Assembly: GCA_024195265.1 (NCBI GenBank)
Contig: JAJLRJ010000009.1
Coordinates: 30,907,774 to 30,971,773, forward strand
Source of the DNA: Dendrophyllia cribrosa
Lineage: Eukaryota > Cnidaria > Anthozoa > Scleractinia > Dendrophylliidae
Direction of reading: 5' to 3'
DNA: 64,000 nt
Shown: in pieces, positions 60,444-64,000 of the stretch
How the letters are laid out: each line of letters starts with the position of its first letter
Numbering within the stretch: position 1 is the first letter of the stretch
Made by a program: the position numbers and the translations under genes
Notes under the pieces: model-generated
What the model saw: only the letters and a program-made list of their open reading frames with translations
Told to the model about the DNA's origin: nothing
The model's database searches: none

Positions 60444-63224
60444 ATGGTGTATTGTAGAAACGCATTTCAATCTCTCAAAGTGACCACTAAATGAAATCTT
60501 GTTTTAAGTAATGATTCGCATAAGGAAAGTGCTGAAACGCAATGCACGATGGAATGTCAACTTTTTTCATTGTTACAACTAGTGATCTGATTGGCCTAGA
60601 CTCGAAAACCGCTAAAAAGTTAAGGTTCAAGGTGCATTTTGTCTAATTATTTTAAGGTTTCAAGTAATTTGAGACCCAATCGCACAACATGCAATTTTTA
60701 AAAGATATTGTATTTGGGGAACTTCATCAAATAAGCAAAATTATTAGCTATTGTCTTCTGCTATTCTGATTGGTTAAGCACAAACATTTCCTAAAATTTA
60801 TTTGACGCAAATGGATTTTCTTTATTTTTATACTGAAATATAATTATGAACCATCAGACCCTCCTCTATTCTTAAAATCAAAGATATTCTATGTGGGAAA
60901 GAGCCAATGCGGCAGAACAATGAAGTTTACGGTAGTTCTTATGTGGAGCATTACTTAATAAGTTCTCTAAATTTTTTATACAGAGTTAGTCTGTATTTAG
61001 AATTTCTCAAGTAAGCGGCCATCTCCCTTTACAGTGAGTGGAAAAACCATGGTTTTCTCAATGGCATGTGAGATCCAAGAAACTGAAGAGTATGAAAACA
61101 GCTTCCATGCAGTCACAGAACAACTTTATGTGATATCTTTTTGGTTGTAACACAACAAATATTCCAGAAATATTTACGACATTCATGGTTATTTTGGTTG
61201 CACTGTGACTAACATTCCTGAACCTAAGGGGTGGTCGCTTACAAGATTCAACTGTATTTCATATTTTAAACTTAAACGTTTTTAAAATGTTATTGAACAT
61301 TATTAAAATTTTTAACAATGAAATATTATTTGAAGTTTATTTAATGTAGAAAAAATGGCAAATTATATATAGTAAAAATATTCATTTTTTTAAAATTTTT
61401 ACCTGGTTTTGTATGAGAAAGGAATGTTTAAGGTAGGCTATTATGCAAGCAATTGAAGGGCTCCCGACAAGAACGTCCTACATGTAAGTATGTTTTTGGT
61501 AACTTTCACTAAAATTGTATGTTTTAGGCCTTTAAAGCACAGTTTTGTCAAATTAATGATTTATTATCTACATCTTTGAGAAAATGTTTTGGGCCCCTAT
61601 GACACCCTATGGCCCACAGGACACCCTATGTATCTTTTCAAAAACCAAATTTATTCAGTTCGAAGATAGAAGATTTGTTGACCTGGTTTAAATCCTTTCA
61701 GTCATATTTACATGATCCAGTCAATTTTGGCAAGTGAGTCCCTTTTGAGGCTACAAATCCAAGATTTCAATTTTCCAAAAACGTACTTCGGACTTACTTA
61801 GGGAGCCCTTCAATAATTGTCTTTAGGTGGTCACAATTTTAATGAATATAAGTTTTTTCATTGTAAATATTAGCAATATTTGTTTGGTGGGTGACTTGGG
61901 TATAACTCTTTACGGACAATAATATTTGTTTACAACTTAGTTCAAAAGGTGATCGGTGATATTAGAAAAACCATAGAAAGGTATAAAAATCTATTTTAAT
62001 GTTTGACAAAAAAACACAAATAATATTTTTCCGTGTGTTAAAGTTAAGCTGTTAAAGAATTCTGTCTCACTATTTCTACTTCTCATAAGGTATTTTTGGA
62101 GTTTAGGATCTATATTTTGTGGTGAAAAAGTAGTTAAAGGAATGATAAGGTTGGTGGGTAATGATAATGCAAACTGTACATGTATGTCAAGTTGATTTTC
62201 AAGTTATTGCTTTAGCAATGTTTCCTTTTACCTCAACTATCAATTTTAGAGGATAATAATTACATGTACATGTATATGTTTCATTCTATTTTATGACAAA
62301 ATTTTAATGCCCAAAATATTGCAGCCATAGCCTTTTAATTATTTCTTTTTGGTTGTGGTTGATTTCCATCAACTAGTGACAATTTCATTGTTGATGTCCT
62401 GGGAAATGTATGTCAATATCTGGGTAGTGATCTGGGTTAAAACTTTCTTATTAATACCAGGTTCTGATAAACCTTGTACAGTAAATTTAATTATTCAAGG
62501 GAATAGTTATTTTTGGGCCTTTGCACTGTAAAGTAGCAAAATAAAATATATATTTTCAAAGTGTGGTAATGGTGATCTTGCTATCCGATATATTCACAGT
62601 GAATGCTGGAACACTGATACCATCTGTAAGCCTCTTTTGTACAATGTAGTTTAACAGGTAGTTAAAGCCTCCCTGTATATGTCGCTTATCTACTGATGTT
62701 TATATATGTTGGTTCAAATTTTCTTTTCAATTTTCATTTGTCTCAGAATCATTTCCAAAATGAAAGACAAGGGAAAATAAATGTCAAACTAGTTTTAAAA
62801 TTTTTAAACAAATTTAAGAAGAAATTTACACTACAGTAAGATATAAGTAATGATATCTAGCGTCACCATTCACTATCATTGGTGACCCAGTTATCAACAT
62901 AAGATTATGTCTGTTATGTGGAACCACAGAAAAAGGAAACATGTATATCCCTTGCTTCCAATCTACTACAATATCTTTTCTTTGTTTTAATATCTAACAC
63001 CTTTTTTAGAAATATGAAATTTATACATGTATAGCTCACAAACTGAAGTCTTGTTCTTACAGTATTGTTAGTATCCCCTCCGAGATGAATATTAAGCAAC
63101 TACCAGTAACCATAAAAATTTTTGTCAAATATTTTATAACTAGCATGAGAGTGTGGTTTTGCAGTTTTGCATTGGCCATATTGTAAATAGAATAAAATGG
63201 CACCCATTTAAAGTGGTGCATCTT
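60444..63224. other. Gene-free stretch between convergent genes
   Basis: AT-rich spacer that must hold the 3' UTRs of SLC36-type gene 2 and RNASEH2A. The only repeat I can name is one end of the TATATGTTG MITE family at about 62701-62820. No exon-like frame is seen. Confidence 0.5.
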
Positions 63225-63970
63225 TCAGAAGCTATCAACAGGTTCTAAGTGGCGTTCTTTGAAGAACTGGTGTCTTTGACGATCAACAGAATCATTTTTA
63301 GGTGTGAAAAATGAAGTAATGGATGCAGTTCCTTTTGCTGCTTCATCGTCGTCGTCGTCATCGTCATCCCTGAAATGGACAATCAATTTCACCAAAATTA
63401 CGTGAAATATTGCAATCCTGAGGTGGGGGAGGCATTCTTCTCAAATCTTTGGTGGTGTTGTGCTGCCTGCTTCTTGAAACCCTAAGTACCTATATTCATG
63501 CCAAAATGTGATTTTCCCTACCCGTTTTCAGACTTAACCCCTATTGTTAAGCCAAAATGGCAAAAGACTAGACTCTTCTAGGCATTCAGCGACATGAATA
63601 GATTGCAAGTGGAGAAAGAAGTGAGGGAACTGGCGAGAGATGGCTTGCTCTCTATTGCGGTTATCCCCCTTCGTCAACCCTCGCAATGTATTTTTCCTTT
63701 GCATGCTGGGTATCCTTTTCTTCTCACTATCTGAATGCCTGGAACAGACTTGCAGAAGTCTATAAATTACATGTACATGTATACCCATGTTATACCAGAG
63801 AGTATTAAAATATAGATTACAATGTTGCACAATACATTCTGCTTACCAATGTACTGGAACTGCTTTACTGTCCAAAATATTGCTGCAAGTTGACCAGCTA
63901 AAACGAACAAGTTGAGGAAAACCAAAGACCTTGTCCGTTGAATCGGCTAACCATTTTTTGGTGTTGGGAT
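63225..63970 (-). CDS. RNASEH2A: RNASEH2A, ribonuclease H2 catalytic subunit (last two exons only)
   Basis: Two minus-strand exons, 63970-63847 and 63369-63225, join in phase through a split TGG codon; upstream exons lie beyond the window. The first encodes DPNTKKWLADS and VFGFPQLVRFSW, the conserved end of the eukaryotic RNase HII fold (human: FGFPQFVRFSW). The second has eight acidic Asp/Glu codons in a row after the Trp, then ASITSFFTPK and RHQFFKERHLEPVDSF, matching the human tail (KITSYFL..., RYFLERGLE). ITSFF is the PCNA-binding-like box. RNase H2 removes ribonucleotides from DNA and cleaves RNA-DNA hybrids in the nucleus; this subunit is catalytic, but its active-site Asp and Glu residues are in the missing part. 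Confidence 0.85.
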
Positions 63971-64000
63971 CTATGAAGAAGAAAGACGCTTTTACACAGA

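Overview
This is a eukaryotic nuclear window, most likely from a cnidarian and probably a reef coral. The reasons are short coding exons with GT-AG introns, animal gene families, very dense short inverted-repeat elements, and a strong excess of the palindrome TACATGTA. The species call is an inference; no sequence search was possible.

Layout. From 1 to about 2.4 kb there are foldback elements and the 3' flank of the first gene. From 2.4 to 19.7 kb lie three GDE1-like glycerophosphodiester phosphodiesterase genes: A (minus, 2443-6129), B (minus, 9268-13187) and C (plus, 13603-19686). B and C are head to head, 415 bp apart. From 19.7 to 26.4 kb there are tandem repeats, foldback elements and a broken indoleamine 2,3-dioxygenase (IDO) gene on the minus strand; it keeps the first exon and the last three but has no room for the heme-binding core. 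From 26.4 to 32.6 kb there is a dead RTE-type retrotransposon and a 5'-truncated Penelope-like element (PLE) with a nested insertion. From 34.8 to 40.6 kb is a complete SLC36-type amino acid transporter gene (plus); one intron holds a second, inverted PLE 3' end. From 40.6 to 44.6 kb there are repeats only. From 44.7 to 49.0 kb is ANKS3 (minus). From 50.6 to 60.4 kb is a second SLC36-type gene (plus). At 63.2-64.0 kb are the last two exons of RNASEH2A (minus), which runs off the window.

The genes do not form one pathway. The two visible patterns are local duplication (three GDE1 paralogues, two SLC36 paralogues, with conserved exon phases) and heavy mobile-element load in introns and spacers. 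All exon joins were read by eye from GT/AG sites and reading phase, without transcripts. Introns and intergenic stretches not listed hold no gene I can support.
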